This document shows positions 5,929 to 6,172 of a stretch of DNA of 6,172 bases, in pieces. Both the position numbers and the translations under genes were made by a program. Origin of the DNA: Equadaptatus sp045642025. GTDB lineage: Bacteria > Synergistota > Synergistia > Synergistales > Synergistaceae. Within the stretch, counting starts at the first letter, position 1, and each line of letters opens with the position of its first letter. The stretch spans positions 1-6,172 of the forward strand of contig JAZUIB010000015.1 in the NCBI GenBank assembly GCA_045642025.1. The letters run 5' to 3'. The notes beneath the pieces are model-generated. The model ran no database searches. It saw only the letters and a list, made by a program, of their open reading frames with translations, and was not told the DNA's origin.

Positions 5929-5948
5929 AAAACCGAGAGAAAAAACAA
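5920..5948 (-). promoter_or_regulatory. Predicted promoter of the accessory-relaxase operon
   Basis: On the minus strand, TTGTTT (5943-5948) and TAAAAT (5920-5925) are 17 nt apart, within a TATAAAAT context. The start point would be near 5913, giving a leader of roughly 290 nt before the accessory ATG that contains all the upstream stem-loops. The elements are moderate matches to the sigma70 consensus. Confidence 0.5.
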
Positions 5949-5966
5949 GTATTTTATTAAATAATA

Positions 5967-5996
5967 TTGATATTTTATAATAAATAATAGTATAAT
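5967..5996 (+). promoter_or_regulatory. Predicted promoter of the divergent right-hand gene
   Basis: TTGATA (5967-5972) and a perfect TATAAT (5991-5996) are separated by 18 nt in very AT-rich DNA. The start point would be near 6003, giving a leader of about 40 nt. It lies back to back with the operon promoter on the other strand. Confidence 0.75.
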
Positions 5997-6005
5997 TATC
6001 GCACG

Positions 6006-6044
6006 ATGAGTAGAACAAAAATTCCTGTGAGAGGTGTATGGTAA
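6006..6044 (+). CDS. Possible 12-residue leader peptide upstream of the right-hand gene
   Basis: ATG at 6006 opens MSRTKIPVRGVW followed by TAA (6042-6044). The stop shares one base with the ATG of the next gene (TAATG), the same arrangement as between the accessory and relaxase genes. The ATG is about 3 nt from the predicted transcription start, so it would be translated nearly leaderless; no ribosome site precedes it. It may be chance. Confidence 0.25.
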   Translation: MSRTKIPVRGVW

Positions 6045-6172
6045 TGGCAAAGACACAGATTTCAGTTTCAATGGCAGGTTCGATAATTAAAGCGTTGCGG
6101 CAGATAAAGCAACCAAAAAGTTTTACGAAGAAAGAATTTTTGGAAAGTAAGGAAATGGTAAATGAAATTTCA
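6044..6172 (+). CDS. Start of a small gene in the traK position, cut by the window end
   Basis: Only the first 43 residues are visible: MAKTQISVSMAGSIIKALRQ, then IKQPKSFTKKEFLESKEMVNEIS. They are basic and look helical after a short possible strand (QISVS). I chose ATG 6044 because AGAGG (6030-6034) lies 9 nt upstream; the in-frame ATG at 6038 would leave only 3 nt. It has its own strong promoter. By position (divergent from a traJ-like gene, just past the candidate oriT and its AT-rich flank) it matches RP4 traK, whose product binds and bends oriT DNA. The visible sequence neither proves nor excludes this, and too little is present for a family call. Another regulator or an unrelated cargo gene remains possible. 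Confidence 0.75.
   Translation, partial: MAKTQISVSMAGSIIKALRQIKQPKSFTKKEFLESKEMVNEIS

Noticed and set aside
1..6172. CRISPR array, transposase, insertion-sequence ends or rRNA
   Set aside because: No regularly spaced repeats, no transposase motif, no terminal inverted repeats flanking a gene, and no rRNA-like sequence seen.

Overview
The window is a piece of a conjugative or mobilizable element (plasmid or integrative element) from an AT-leaning bacterium. It uses sigma70-type promoters and AAGGAG-type ribosome sites. No marker gene fixes the lineage, and I do not name one.

Layout. (1) Positions 1-1932, plus strand: the 3' part of a long gene for an acidic, multi-segment protein I do not recognise, closed by a strong intrinsic terminator. 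(2) 1980-2270: a gene-free convergent gap full of stem-loops. (3) 2271-5623, minus strand: a two-gene operon in which a MobC/TraJ-like ribbon-helix-helix accessory protein is coupled by a TAATG overlap to a 980-residue MOBP relaxase. The relaxase carries an LPD7-like segment and a RepB-type primase domain. (4) 5624-6043: a divergent gap with six consecutive stem-loops, a candidate oriT with a predictable nic site, and two opposed promoters. (5) 6044-6172, plus strand: the start of a small gene in the position that traK holds in plasmid RP4.

The right half reproduces the RP4 plan: traI-traJ on one strand, oriT, then a divergent traK. The best evidence is the relaxase N-terminus (Tyr22, Ser77, and HQNTDNIHIHIALN with H112/H119/H121, closely parallel to RP4 TraI), plus a 17-bp hairpin that ends exactly 8 nt before ATAGCCTG|C. 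RP4 has its inverted repeat ending 8 nt before CTATCCTG|C. In this model the accessory protein and relaxase assemble at the hairpin, the plus strand is cut at about 5884/5885, the divergent-gene side enters the recipient first and the relaxase operon enters last. The fused primase could then prime the transferred strand.

The most unusual structure is a three-way junction (5788-5886). Two long hairpins are enclosed by a 7-bp stem, GGCAGGC/GCCTGCC, whose right strand is the predicted nic region itself, so the nic sequence has an inverted twin about 90 bp away. An upstream hairpin competes for part of the same stem. All of this also lies in the long predicted 5' leader of the accessory-relaxase mRNA, so it may act both as DNA and as RNA.
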